DNA of 24,315 bases from NCBI GenBank assembly GCA_902761955.1, contig CACWMM010000025.1, positions 1 through 24,315 on the forward strand, in the 5' to 3' direction. Each line of letters opens with the position of its first letter. Position 1 is the stretch's first letter. The position numbers and the translations under genes are program-made. Below the pieces are notes generated by a model. The model ran no database searches and was not told the origin of the DNA. It saw only the letters and a list, made by a program, of their open reading frames with translations. This DNA comes from Parafannyhessea sp902761955 (lineage in GTDB: Bacteria; Actinomycetota; Coriobacteriia; Coriobacteriales; Atopobiaceae). This document shows positions 7,652 to 13,619 of this stretch, piece by piece.

Positions 7652-8223
7652 GCTGCAGGCCGCACGGCCACCCCCGAGGCCTAGGGCTTTTCTCCCCCCG
7701 AGATGCCCTCCAAAATAGGGAGTGCAATAGTCGGCGGCGAATGTTCTCCCGAACGAGACTATTGATCTACGTGCTGCGCATCGTTCGCCGGGTGGAAGCG
7801 CGACGGCCTAAGTTCGGCATAGCCCGCCGCTGGTTCAGTAGCGGCTCGTTGCCAAGTGTGCTCGCGGCGTGGTGTGCGTTCGGCGCACGATCTCGCGCAC
7901 CCGCCTCACGACCACCCCCCGGGGGTGATACCACCCCATTCCGCAAATGGGCTGTACGGCGCGCACACCCCGAATTTTGGCATACATAAATTTTTTAAAT
8001 TTTATCCGTGTTGCGTCTCTTGCGTGGGCTTGTGCTCCGTCTGGTCCCACGCCTGCGCCGACCTACTGACAAAAATGTAAATAATTGAACTATCGTTCAA
8101 GGACTTCTCCGTAGCCCTGTTAGGGGGTGGACCACTTTTCAACAAAATTAGGGTCTCTCTTGGACTGTTTCTCACGTGTTTTGCACCTGACAAGGACAAC
8201 AAAACCCCAGTTGGCTGCAGTGA
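7652..8223. other. Non-coding right end of the element
   Basis: No open frame here has a ribosome site and protein-like composition. The stretch holds several inverted repeats: caatagtc (7725-7732) with gactattg (7757-7764); cggcgaa (7735-7741) with ttcgccg (7784-7790); gtgcg/cgcac around ttcgg (7874-7888); a C6G5 near-palindrome (7914-7927); and gcgtggg (8022-8028) with cccacgc (8046-8052). An AT-rich tract with A/T runs lies at 7982-8005, unlike the GC-rich surroundings. Together with the repeats to its right this could be a replication or recombination control region. Confidence 0.5.
8085..8100. promoter_or_regulatory. LexA-like palindrome in the element
   Basis: TTGAAC-tatc-GTTCAA is a perfect 6-4-6 inverted repeat containing GAAC-N4-GTTC, the core of LexA boxes in Actinobacteria and Bacillus. 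No clear promoter or gene adjoins it. Confidence 0.4.
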
Positions 8224-8289
8224 AAATCAGGCGCAAATCAGGCGCAAATCAGGCGCAAATCAGGCGCAAATCAGGCGCAAATGGCACGG
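8224..8289 (+). repeat. Right-end 11-bp tandem repeats, probable integrase arm sites
   Basis: Five perfect tandem copies of aaatcaggcgc occupy 8224-8278, and a sixth, degenerate copy follows (8279-8289). The 11-bp period places each copy on nearly the same DNA face. The identical unit lies inside the left end (1312-1322), also close to an att repeat. This symmetry favours integrase arm binding over replication iterons, though both uses are possible. Confidence 0.8.
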
Positions 8290-8387
8290 TATCGACGTTC
8301 CACGAGATTCCACGAAAATCAATATAATCGCAGCTCAGAGGGCATAAAACGGTTCGAGGTTCAACGAGGGTAAACCCCCTTGGGAAC

Positions 8388-8421
8388 CTCATGAAGGTTC
8401 AAGTCCTTTCGCCCGCACCAT
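8388..8421 (+). repeat. attR: right 34-bp direct repeat
   Basis: This is an exact copy of 1203-1236, the tRNA-Leu 3' end, without the rest of a tRNA. It marks the right boundary of the element. The chromosomal terminator that probably served tRNA-Leu before integration begins 13 bp further on. Confidence 0.93.
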
Positions 8422-8433
8422 TGCATGTGAGGT

Positions 8434-8465
8434 CCCACCAGTCACAAGGCTGGTGGGGCTTTTTG
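8434..8465 (+). terminator. Terminator, originally of tRNA-Leu
   Basis: cccaccag (8434-8441) pairs with ctggtggg (8450-8457) around an 8-base loop, followed by gctttttg. It lies 13 bp beyond attR, where the tRNA's own terminator would have been before insertion. Confidence 0.8.
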
Positions 8466-8503
8466 CTTATGTATGGACCGCGTAAGCGTAGCCCGCGCGC
8501 CAA

Positions 8504-8534
8504 CAAAAAAGGCCCGCAGCCCACGTGGCTGCGG
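8504..8534 (-). terminator. Terminator of the small membrane protein gene
   Basis: Arms ccgcagcc (8514-8521) and ggctgcgg (8527-8534) pair around a 5-base loop. On the minus strand the stem is followed by a run of six Ts (complement of 8505-8510). Confidence 0.75.
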
Positions 8535-8576
8535 AACCCCTGACTGCGGTTCTTCTCGCTGTTTTATTGTTTGGGA

Positions 8577-8801
8577 CTAGTTGTTGTCGTCCTCGAAGCT
8601 GCTCCAGCCGCTCTCGTCGTCATCGTCGTCGAAGAGATCCCAGTCCTCGGGGGACTTCTCGTGATTCTTGTAAATCTTGCGTGTCTTGCGCTCCAGAACG
8701 ACGGAGACGATCAGGAAGAAGATGATTCCGCCGACTATAAGGCAGAGCACGCCAGCTGGCTTGTTGAACAGCCAGTCGAAGAAGGTGCCGATCTGACCCA
8801 T
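8577..8801 (-). CDS. Small single-pass membrane protein with acidic tail
   Basis: This 74-aa protein has one strong membrane segment (about residues 16-36, GVLCLIVGGIIFFLIVSVVL), a basic stretch ERKTRKIYKNHEK that would sit in the cytoplasm, and a very acidic C-terminus (DLFDDDDDESGWSSFEDDNN). It has no cleavable signal peptide. The ATG has AAAGG about 8 bases upstream. It stands alone, divergent from serS, with its own terminator. I do not recognise a family function; it could be a small regulator or scaffold at the membrane. Confidence 0.8.
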   Translation of the reverse strand: MGQIGTFFDWLFNKPAGVLCLIVGGIIFFLIVSVVLERKTRKIYKNHEKSPEDWDLFDDDDDESGWSSFEDDNN

Positions 8802-8858
8802 GAGGTGACCTTTCTATCTTGGTGAACAACTCAGGCAAAAAAGCGAGATTCAGAACAA

Positions 8859-8872
8859 CAAGTATATACTTG
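8859..8872. promoter_or_regulatory. Palindrome with back-to-back -10-like sites, divergent promoter region
   Basis: A perfect 14-bp palindrome, caagtatatacttg, carries TATACT on both strands in the spacer between the divergent small membrane protein and serS. Neither side has a good -35 box, so this may be paired weak promoters, an operator, or both. Confidence 0.35.
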
Positions 8873-8933
8873 AACGGCTGTACGTAGGCCTGTCCCGGCA
8901 GGTCGCTTGTTACCGATACAAAGGGGAAACGAG

Positions 8934-10220
8934 ATGCTCGACATCAAGTTCGTACGCGAAAATCCTGACGCAGTGGACAAGTCGTGTGCGTCCAGGCAGA
9001 ACGCGCACTGGGATAGGGAGAGGTTCTTCGAGCTCGACGAGGAGAGGCGCTCCGTGATCGCAGAGGTCGAGAACCTCCAGGCAGAGCGTAACGCGGCCTC
9101 CAAGGAGATCGGCCTCCTCATGCGCGATGGCAAGAAGGACGAGGCCGAGGCCGCCAAGGCGAAGGTCACCGCCAACAAGCAGAGGATCGCCGACCTTAAC
9201 GAGAAGCGCACCGACGTGGAGAAGCAGCTCTTTGACCTGGTCGCGGCCATCCCCAACATCCCGCACGAGAGCGTCCCCTATGGCGTCGACGATTCCGACA
9301 ACCCCGAGGTTCGCAAGTGGGGCGAGCCGACGCACTTTGACTTCGAGCCCAAGGCGCACTGGGACCTTGGCCCCAGCACCGGCATGATCGACTTCGAGCG
9401 CGGCATCAAGCTTGCCGGCACCAGGTTCTACCTGCTTGGCGGCGCTGGTGCCCTCATGGAGCGCGCGCTCATCAACTTCTTTATCGACACGCACGTAAAG
9501 GCCGGCTTCAAGGAGTGGTGGCCCCCCGTCATCACCAACTACGACAGCCTCTTTGGCACCGGCCAGCTCCCGAAGTTCGACGAGGACCTCTACCACGTCT
9601 CCGGCGGCATGTACCTCATCCCGACTGCGGAGGTCATGCTGACCAACATTCACCGCGGCGAGACTCTTGACGGCTCCCAGCTCCCGCTGTGGTATACGGC
9701 GTTCACCCCGTGCTTCCGCGAGGAGGCCGGCTCCGCCGGACGTGACACCCGCGGCATCATCCGCGTGCACGAGTTCGACAAGGTCGAGATGGTCAAGTTC
9801 GCAAAGCCCGAGGACTCCATGAACCAGCTCGAGTCCATGGTTGCCGAGGCGGAGAGGTGCCTGCAGCTCCTTGGCCTTCCGTACCACGTCGTGACGCTCT
9901 GCACCGGCGACATCGGCTTCAGCGCCACCAAGTGCTACGACCTCGAGGTCTGGCTGCCGAGCTACAACAACTACAAGGAGATCTCCTCCTGCTCCAACTG
10001 CTGGGACTTCCAGGCCCGTCGTGCGAACATCAAGTACAAGGACCCGTCCGAGTTCAAGGGCTCCCGCTTCGTCCACACGCTGAACGGCTCGGGCCTCGCC
10101 GTCGGCCGCACCATGGCCGCCATCATGGAGAACTACCAGAACGCTGATGGCTCGATCACGGTCCCCGAGGTCCTTCGCCCCTACATGCGCGACATGGAGG
10201 TCATCAAGCCTCTGGCATAG
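8934..10220 (+). CDS. serS: Seryl-tRNA synthetase
   Basis: This class II aminoacyl-tRNA synthetase (428 aa, normal length) charges tRNA-Ser in the cytoplasm. Residues 30-105 form the long antiparallel coiled-coil arm that grips the long variable arm of tRNA-Ser. The catalytic core follows, with TAE (231-233) for serine binding, motif 2 around FREEAGSAGRDTRGIIRVHEF (261-281) and motif 3 GSGLAVGRTMAAIMENYQ (385-402). The start is the ATG at 8934 followed by LDIKFVREN, with AAGGGG about 8 bases ahead; a longer in-frame version beginning at 8907 has no support. No T-box leader fits in the short upstream spacer. The gene stands alone, and a tRNA-Ser(GCT) lies about 0.9 kb downstream on the other strand. 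Confidence 0.97.
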   Translation: MLDIKFVRENPDAVDKSCASRQNAHWDRERFFELDEERRSVIAEVENLQAERNAASKEIGLLMRDGKKDEAEAAKAKVTANKQRIADLNEKRTDVEKQLFDLVAAIPNIPHESVPYGVDDSDNPEVRKWGEPTHFDFEPKAHWDLGPSTGMIDFERGIKLAGTRFYLLGGAGALMERALINFFIDTHVKAGFKEWWPPVITNYDSLFGTGQLPKFDEDLYHVSGGMYLIPTAEVMLTNIHRGETLDGSQLPLWYTAFTPCFREEAGSAGRDTRGIIRVHEFDKVEMVKFAKPEDSMNQLESMVAEAERCLQLLGLPYHVVTLCTGDIGFSATKCYDLEVWLPSYNNYKEISSCSNCWDFQARRANIKYKDPSEFKGSRFVHTLNGSGLAVGRTMAAIMENYQNADGSITVPEVLRPYMRDMEVIKPLA

Positions 10221-10253
10221 TTGCCGCCACAGGTTTTAGGCTGCTTTTCCCTA

Positions 10254-10286
10254 GGCGGGTGCTCATCTGGGCCCCGCCCTTCTTCT
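10254..10286 (+). terminator. Possible serS terminator
   Basis: ggcggg (10254-10259) pairs with cccgcc (10273-10278), followed by the pyrimidine-rich cttcttct. The loop is 13 bases and the T content modest. Confidence 0.4.
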
Positions 10287-10297
10287 GGAAAATATTA

Positions 10298-10336
10298 CGA
10301 ACAACTGTTCTATTTTGTAGACGAACGTAGTATACT
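10298..10336 (+). promoter_or_regulatory. Promoter region with LexA-like box upstream of the 119-aa gene
   Basis: A -10 TATACT (10331-10336) lies 34 bp before the start codon; the -35 is weak (near ttctat, 10308-10313). A CGAAC-aact-GTTC sequence (10298-10310) overlaps that -35 and matches the GAAC-N4-GTTC core of LexA operators. Control by DNA damage is an inference. Confidence 0.4.
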
Positions 10337-10370
10337 CACTTCAACGAAATCATCGGGGGAGGGAGAAGAG

Positions 10371-10730
10371 ATGAAGGATGTTCTCGTGGGATCTGTTGGG
10401 GCCAATGTCCTTTCGGTGCATGCGGCCGGAGAGTCTCGAACGGTTGACGTGGTCCTGAGTGAAAACGGTGTCGAGGTGTGGGAGGAGACGTTTGGACCCA
10501 CAACGATGTCTGTTCATGGGACCCCAAGTCACATAAACAGAGTCGTCCTTGGCACCTCTGCTGCCCGGGAGGCAATGTCTCTGCTTGGAAACCGTGATGG
10601 CGAGCCGGCAGAGGTTCTTGGTGAGTTCTTTAAAACGGGGGAGAAGACCACGCTCGACCTCATGGATTGGCTCGACTGGAGCGCTATTCCCTACAAGGCC
10701 GTATCTTCTGTTGATGGGTTCTTCCTATAA
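10371..10730 (+). CDS. Unknown small soluble protein, 119 aa
   Basis: This 119-aa cytoplasmic-looking protein is not recognised. The start at 10371 is set by GGGAGGGAGAAGAG immediately upstream. The in-frame extension back to 10221 would run over the serS terminator and the promoter. The N-terminal half looks beta-rich (DVLVGSVGANVLSVHA, RTVDVVLSENGVEVWEETF). The C-terminal half ends in a hydrophobic, Trp-containing helix (LDLMDWLDWSAIP). It stands alone between serS and tRNA genes. A LexA-like box in its promoter region hints at stress control, but there is no known SOS domain. Confidence 0.75.
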   Translation: MKDVLVGSVGANVLSVHAAGESRTVDVVLSENGVEVWEETFGPTTMSVHGTPSHINRVVLGTSAAREAMSLLGNRDGEPAEVLGEFFKTGEKTTLDLMDWLDWSAIPYKAVSSVDGFFL

Positions 10731-10735
10731 AGAAA

Positions 10736-10755
10736 GAGGCCCCTTTCGGGGCCTC
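10736..10755. terminator. Hairpin terminator between the 119-aa gene and tRNA-Arg
   Basis: gaggcccc (10736-10743) and ggggcctc (10748-10755) pair perfectly around tttc. On the minus strand tttctttat follows, which suits the end of the tRNA-Arg transcript. On the plus strand it could also end the 119-aa gene, with a weaker tract. Confidence 0.7.
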
Positions 10756-10763
10756 GTAAGTTC

Positions 10764-10840
10764 TGGTGCGGCGTATAGGATTCGAACCTATGACGTTCTG
10801 ATTCGTAGTCAGACCCTCTATCCAGCTGAGGTAACGCCGC
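10764..10840 (-). tRNA. tRNA-Arg (anticodon ACG), distal copy
   Basis: The 77-base gene includes CCA (complement of 10764-10766). Acceptor arms gcggcgt/acgccgc pair, and the anticodon stem tctga/tcaga encloses ctacgaa, giving ACG, which would be edited to ICG to read CGN codons. It is identical to the copy at 10877-10953. Confidence 0.95.
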
Positions 10841-10847
10841 GTGTGCA

Positions 10848-10868
10848 AGAGCCTCTTTCGAGGCTCCA
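10848..10868 (-). terminator. Hairpin in the spacer between the tRNA-Arg copies
   Basis: gagcctc and gaggctc pair around a short ttc/gaa loop within the 36-bp spacer. It resembles the hairpin after the distal copy (10736-10755). With little T-tract on the minus strand it may be a processing signal rather than a full terminator. Confidence 0.4.
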
Positions 10869-10876
10869 GAATAATC

Positions 10877-10953
10877 TGGTGCGGCGTATAGGATTCGAAC
10901 CTATGACGTTCTGATTCGTAGTCAGACCCTCTATCCAGCTGAGGTAACGCCGC
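10877..10953 (-). tRNA. tRNA-Arg (anticodon ACG), proximal copy
   Basis: It is identical over 77 bases to 10764-10840, with encoded CCA and anticodon ACG. The two copies are 36 bp apart and probably share one promoter, which suggests a recent tandem duplication kept for dosage or held identical by gene conversion. Confidence 0.95.
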
Positions 10954-10965
10954 ATCGCAGTAATT

Positions 10966-10994
10966 AAAATGCCACTGATGGGGGACCGCGTCAA
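10966..10994 (-). promoter_or_regulatory. Possible promoter of the tRNA-Arg pair
   Basis: On the minus strand TTGACG (complement of 10989-10994) is followed after 17 bp by CATTTT, or after 20 bp by TTTAAT. The -35 is good and the -10 placement uncertain. Confidence 0.4.
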
Positions 10995-11047
10995 GGGAGA
11001 ATTTCAAACTTTTTGGAATAGATTGCGTTTTAATCGATTTACCTGCG

Positions 11048-11086
11048 AAAAAGAGAAAGACCCAACCAAATTGCTTTGGCTGGGTC
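11048..11086 (-). terminator. Terminator of tRNA-Ser
   Basis: On the minus strand a long stem (gaccca with tgggtc, plus ccaaa with tttgg) around a 4-base loop is followed by tttctcttttt. Confidence 0.8.
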
Positions 11087-11095
11087 TGAATCGTC

Positions 11096-11186
11096 TGGCG
11101 GAGAGCTGGGGATTCGAACCCCAGATAGGATTTGGTCCTATACTCGCTTAGCAGGCGAGCACCTTCGGCCTCTCGGTCAGCTCTCC
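11096..11186 (-). tRNA. tRNA-Ser (anticodon GCT)
   Basis: The 91-base class II tRNA has an encoded CCA. Acceptor arms ggagagc/gctctcc pair, the anticodon stem ctcgc/gcgag encloses ctgctaa (GCT, codons AGC/AGU), and it has a long variable arm and a ggttcgaatcc T-arm. Confidence 0.95.
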
Positions 11187-11203
11187 AAACGTCGTGCTTG
11201 GCA

Positions 11204-11233
11204 ATAATACCCCACATTGGGTCAAACTCACAA
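11204..11233 (-). promoter_or_regulatory. Promoter of tRNA-Ser
   Basis: On the minus strand TTGTGA (complement of 11228-11233) and TATTAT (complement of 11204-11209) are 18 bp apart. The tRNA 5' end lies 18 bp after the -10. It begins just after the gluQ stop codon. Confidence 0.55.
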
Positions 11234-11236
11234 CAT

Positions 11237-12235
11237 CTACTTTAGAAAGAACTTCTCGTCCACCACCACGTCACTTTTGTGCCTCCGGACGCTCTCCCAC
11301 GAGAACCTGTTTGCAAACTCTTCAGCCGTCAGTCTCTCTCCCGGGTCCGCGACCCCAATGGCTTCGGCCAACCGGCCAATTATCGCCTCGGCACTTAGGC
11401 CGTCCTCGCGGAGGCTCGCCACGTCAGTGTCAAGGTTTCTTTTCGAGAGGCGATGGCCATCTGGCCCCATAAGAAGCGGCACATGCGCATATTCGTGCCG
11501 TCCAAACCCCAGGAGGTCCCCAAGATATGTCTGTCTTGCAGCGGAGGGGAGGAGGTCTCTGCCCCTTACGACTTCCGTCACGCCCATCAGTCCGTCGTCT
11601 ACCACCACGGCGAGCTGATAGGCAAATATGCCATCACTTCTTCTGATGAGAAAATCGCCGCAGTCACGTGCGAGATTCTCGCTATAGGGCCCATATACGC
11701 GATCGACTACGGAGATCTGCGCAAGCGGGGAGCTCTCGTCGGGAACCATGAGCCTGATGGCGGGATTGCGCGTCTTGGATTTCTCGGCAATTTGTTCTGC
11801 GGTTAGTCCCCTGCACGTTCCTTGGTACACGAATGTACCGTCTGACGCGTGGGGCGCGCTTGCCGCGTGAAGTTCCGCCCTCGAGCAAAAGCAAGGGTAG
11901 GTAAGGCCCCTTCCGCTCAGCGTCTCCAACGCCTCCTGATACGCGTCCGTACGTCTACTCTGATAAAACGGTCCCTCGTCCCAAGAGAGACCAAGCCACT
12001 CGTAATCCCTCATGAGCTCGTCGGCCACGCTCTGATTCTGAGCTCTTGGGTCGAGGTCCTCGATGCGAAGAATCATCTTGCCGCCTGCCGCCCTAACGGA
12101 AGCCCATGCAAGGAGTGCCGAGAAGACATTGCCTAGGTGTATCCTGCCGGATGGCGTTGGAGCAAAGCGTCCGACAACGGGTTGTCGTACCGCCGTGCAG
12201 TCGTTACTGGGTGATGTGTGAGTCAAGGTATCCAT
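11237..12235 (-). CDS. gluQ: Glutamyl-Q tRNA(Asp) synthetase
   Basis: This 332-aa protein is a truncated glutamyl-tRNA synthetase paralogue that attaches glutamate to the queuosine of tRNA-Asp. It shows the class I signature RFAPTPSGRIHLGN (23-36, the HIGH equivalent), IEDLDPR (58-64) and RLSKR (262-266, the KMSKS equivalent). C115-x-C117, Y137 and C141 form the GluQ-type zinc site. It lacks the anticodon-binding domains of GltX, and its length suits GluQ rather than a full synthetase. I choose the ATG at 12235. A longer TTG form from 12313 adds a basic, unconserved-looking leader without a ribosome site. The Shine-Dalgarno at 12235 is also weak, so the start is tentative. It is a single gene upstream of tRNA-Ser. 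Confidence 0.9.
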   Translation of the reverse strand: MDTLTHTSPSNDCTAVRQPVVGRFAPTPSGRIHLGNVFSALLAWASVRAAGGKMILRIEDLDPRAQNQSVADELMRDYEWLGLSWDEGPFYQSRRTDAYQEALETLSGRGLTYPCFCSRAELHAASAPHASDGTFVYQGTCRGLTAEQIAEKSKTRNPAIRLMVPDESSPLAQISVVDRVYGPYSENLARDCGDFLIRRSDGIFAYQLAVVVDDGLMGVTEVVRGRDLLPSAARQTYLGDLLGFGRHEYAHVPLLMGPDGHRLSKRNLDTDVASLREDGLSAEAIIGRLAEAIGVADPGERLTAEEFANRFSWESVRRHKSDVVVDEKFFLK

Positions 12236-12552
12236 AAGCCCATGGTAGTCGTTACGTCCTCGCGAGCGCGCACGGAAAGGACCTTTCCCGTCCCGTGCCG
12301 CATATACTCGCAATTCCTAGCACCAGATTGGGTCAGGATTCTTCGAATTACTCTAAATATTGGAACTAAAGATAGATATATGCACAAACATATTTTCAGA
12401 AACATACATCTACCTTTGAAAACGAATTTCCTACCGTTTATAGAAACGAGAAAAACCGCTACACAATCTTGAGAAACGCGGTATAGTCTAATTTCCGATT
12501 CAAAGGGCGGCGCGCGGGCGTCGCCTTAAGTCATTAGGCATAGGAGGATAAA
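12236..12552. other. Intergenic region between gluQ and carbamate kinase
   Basis: No gene is seen. The stretch 12340-12500 is strikingly AT-rich for this genome and should hold divergent promoters. TATAGT at 12482-12487 is a possible -10 for carbamate kinase but has no convincing -35. No clear operator was found. Confidence 0.5.
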
Positions 12553-13521
12553 GTGTCCAAGGCATTCGGCAAGCCTAACCGCGTCGTCATCGCCCTCGGC
12601 GGCAACGCCCTCGGCAACACCCCCGAGGAGCAGATCGCCAAGGTCCGCGCCGCGGCCCCGACGCTGCTCAAGGTCATCGAGCAGGGCAACGAGATCATCA
12701 TCACCCACGGCAACGGCCCGCAGGTCGGCATGATCCAGAACGCGTTCGCCTACGCCCACAAGGACGACCCGGCGAAGATCCCCGCCATGGACCTCCCCGA
12801 GTGTGGCGCGATGTCCCAGGGCTACATCGGCTACCACCTGCAGCAGGCCATCGGTGCCGCCATGCACAAGGAGTACAAGCGCTGGCACGTCGCCTCCGTC
12901 GTGACCCAGATTGAGGTCGACCCCGACGACCCCGCGTTCAAGAACCCCACCAAGCCCATCGGCGCCTTCATGAGCAAGGAGGAGGCCGACGCCGAGCTCG
13001 AGAAGCACCCCGACTGGAACATGGTCGAGGACTCCGGCCGCGGCTACCGTCGCGTCGTCGCGTCCCCGCAGCCCAAGAAGATCGTCGAGTACGAGAGCAT
13101 CCTCAACCTCCTCGACAACGAGTTCATCGTCATCGCCTGCGGTGGTGGCGGAATCCCCGTCGTCCGTGACTACACCGACAAGGGCACCTACAAGGGCGTC
13201 GCTGCCGTCATCGACAAGGACATGGGCGGCGAGCTCCTCGCCGAGGACTGCTCCGCCGACATGCTCGTCCTGCTGACCGCCGTCGACCACGTCGCCATCA
13301 ACTTCGGCAAGCCCGACCAGAAGGACCTCGAGGACATCACCGTCGACGAGGCCAGGCAGTACGTCGAGGAGGGCCAGTTCGGCAAGGGTTCCATGGAGCC
13401 GAAGGTCAAGGCCGGCATCAAGTTCGCCGAGTCTCGCCCCGGCCGCGTCTGCATCATCGGCTCGCTCGAGAAGGCCGCCGAGGCCATGGCGGGCCTCTCC
13501 GGCACTCGCATCCACGCGTAG
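12553..13521 (+). CDS. arcC: Carbamate kinase
   Basis: This 322-aa cytoplasmic enzyme converts carbamoyl phosphate and ADP to ATP, CO2 and ammonia, the energy-yielding last step of agmatine or arginine fermentation. Amino acid kinase motifs are ALGGNALGN (14-22), THGNGPQVG (51-59), ACGGGGIPVV (195-204), VIDKD (219-223) and LTAVDHVAINFGKP (241-254). Length and motifs fit the family throughout. The GTG start has a perfect AGGAGG 5 bases ahead. It is a single gene ending in a strong terminator, opposite a LuxR-type regulator. The other agmatine genes begin at 21330, so it is supplied separately unless a second copy follows aguA outside the window. Very strong G/C third-position bias suggests high expression. 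Confidence 0.97.
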   Translation: MSKAFGKPNRVVIALGGNALGNTPEEQIAKVRAAAPTLLKVIEQGNEIIITHGNGPQVGMIQNAFAYAHKDDPAKIPAMDLPECGAMSQGYIGYHLQQAIGAAMHKEYKRWHVASVVTQIEVDPDDPAFKNPTKPIGAFMSKEEADAELEKHPDWNMVEDSGRGYRRVVASPQPKKIVEYESILNLLDNEFIVIACGGGGIPVVRDYTDKGTYKGVAAVIDKDMGGELLAEDCSADMLVLLTAVDHVAINFGKPDQKDLEDITVDEARQYVEEGQFGKGSMEPKVKAGIKFAESRPGRVCIIGSLEKAAEAMAGLSGTRIHA

Positions 13522-13566
13522 GCATTGCCTACATAGGTGCTAAAGAGCGCCAGGCTTGAAAGCATA

Positions 13567-13603
13567 GGGAGGGTCGCGACGTGGTCGCGGCCCTCCCTTC
13601 CTT
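13567..13603. terminator. Strong terminator after carbamate kinase
   Basis: gggagggtcgcgac (13567-13580) pairs with gtcgcggccctccc (13584-13597) around a 3-base loop, followed by ttcctt. It lies between two convergent genes and may serve both. Confidence 0.75.
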
Positions 13604-13619
13604 ATACATGTCGTCTTGC

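Larger units (their letters stand above)
1203..8421. mobile_element. Integrative element in tRNA-Leu, about 7.2 kb
   Basis: The element is bounded by exact 34-bp direct repeats (1203-1236 and 8388-8421), the left one being the tRNA-Leu 3' end. Gene order is integrase and zinc-ribbon protein on the minus strand, then on the plus strand an XRE regulator, two small unknown proteins, an excisionase-like protein, a primase-helicase and an 82-aa protein. An 11-bp tandem repeat lies inside both ends. One unit, counting one att copy, is 7185 bp. Integrase, excisionase, replication protein and divergent control resemble the left half of phage satellites (PICI type) and small actinobacterial integrative plasmids. 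There are no identifiable structural, packaging, relaxase or DNA-translocase genes, so transfer would need a helper. The boundaries are directly visible; the class is inferred. Confidence 0.92.

Noticed and set aside
7741..7989. Arg-rich 82-codon open frame in the element's right end
   Set aside because: Composition is unlike a protein, there is no good ribosome site, and inverted repeats cover its start.
8224..8289. CRISPR array
   Set aside because: The 11-bp units are directly adjacent with no spacers, and no cas gene is present.
8127..8327. Short open frame through the 11-bp repeats at the right end of the element
   Set aside because: Its C-terminal half is merely the translated repeat, and the GTG start lacks a proper ribosome site.
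8802..8933. T-box or other riboswitch before serS
   Set aside because: The spacer is only about 130 bp, with no T-box core sequence and no terminator/antiterminator pair.
10684..11217. Minus-strand open frame across three tRNA genes
   Set aside because: It overlaps two tRNA-Arg genes and the tRNA-Ser region and consists of their translation.
12412..12432. Catabolite-repression-like site upstream of carbamate kinase
   Set aside because: ttgaaaacgaattt only partly matches the cre consensus, with two mismatches in the 3' half, and CcpA control is not established for this group.
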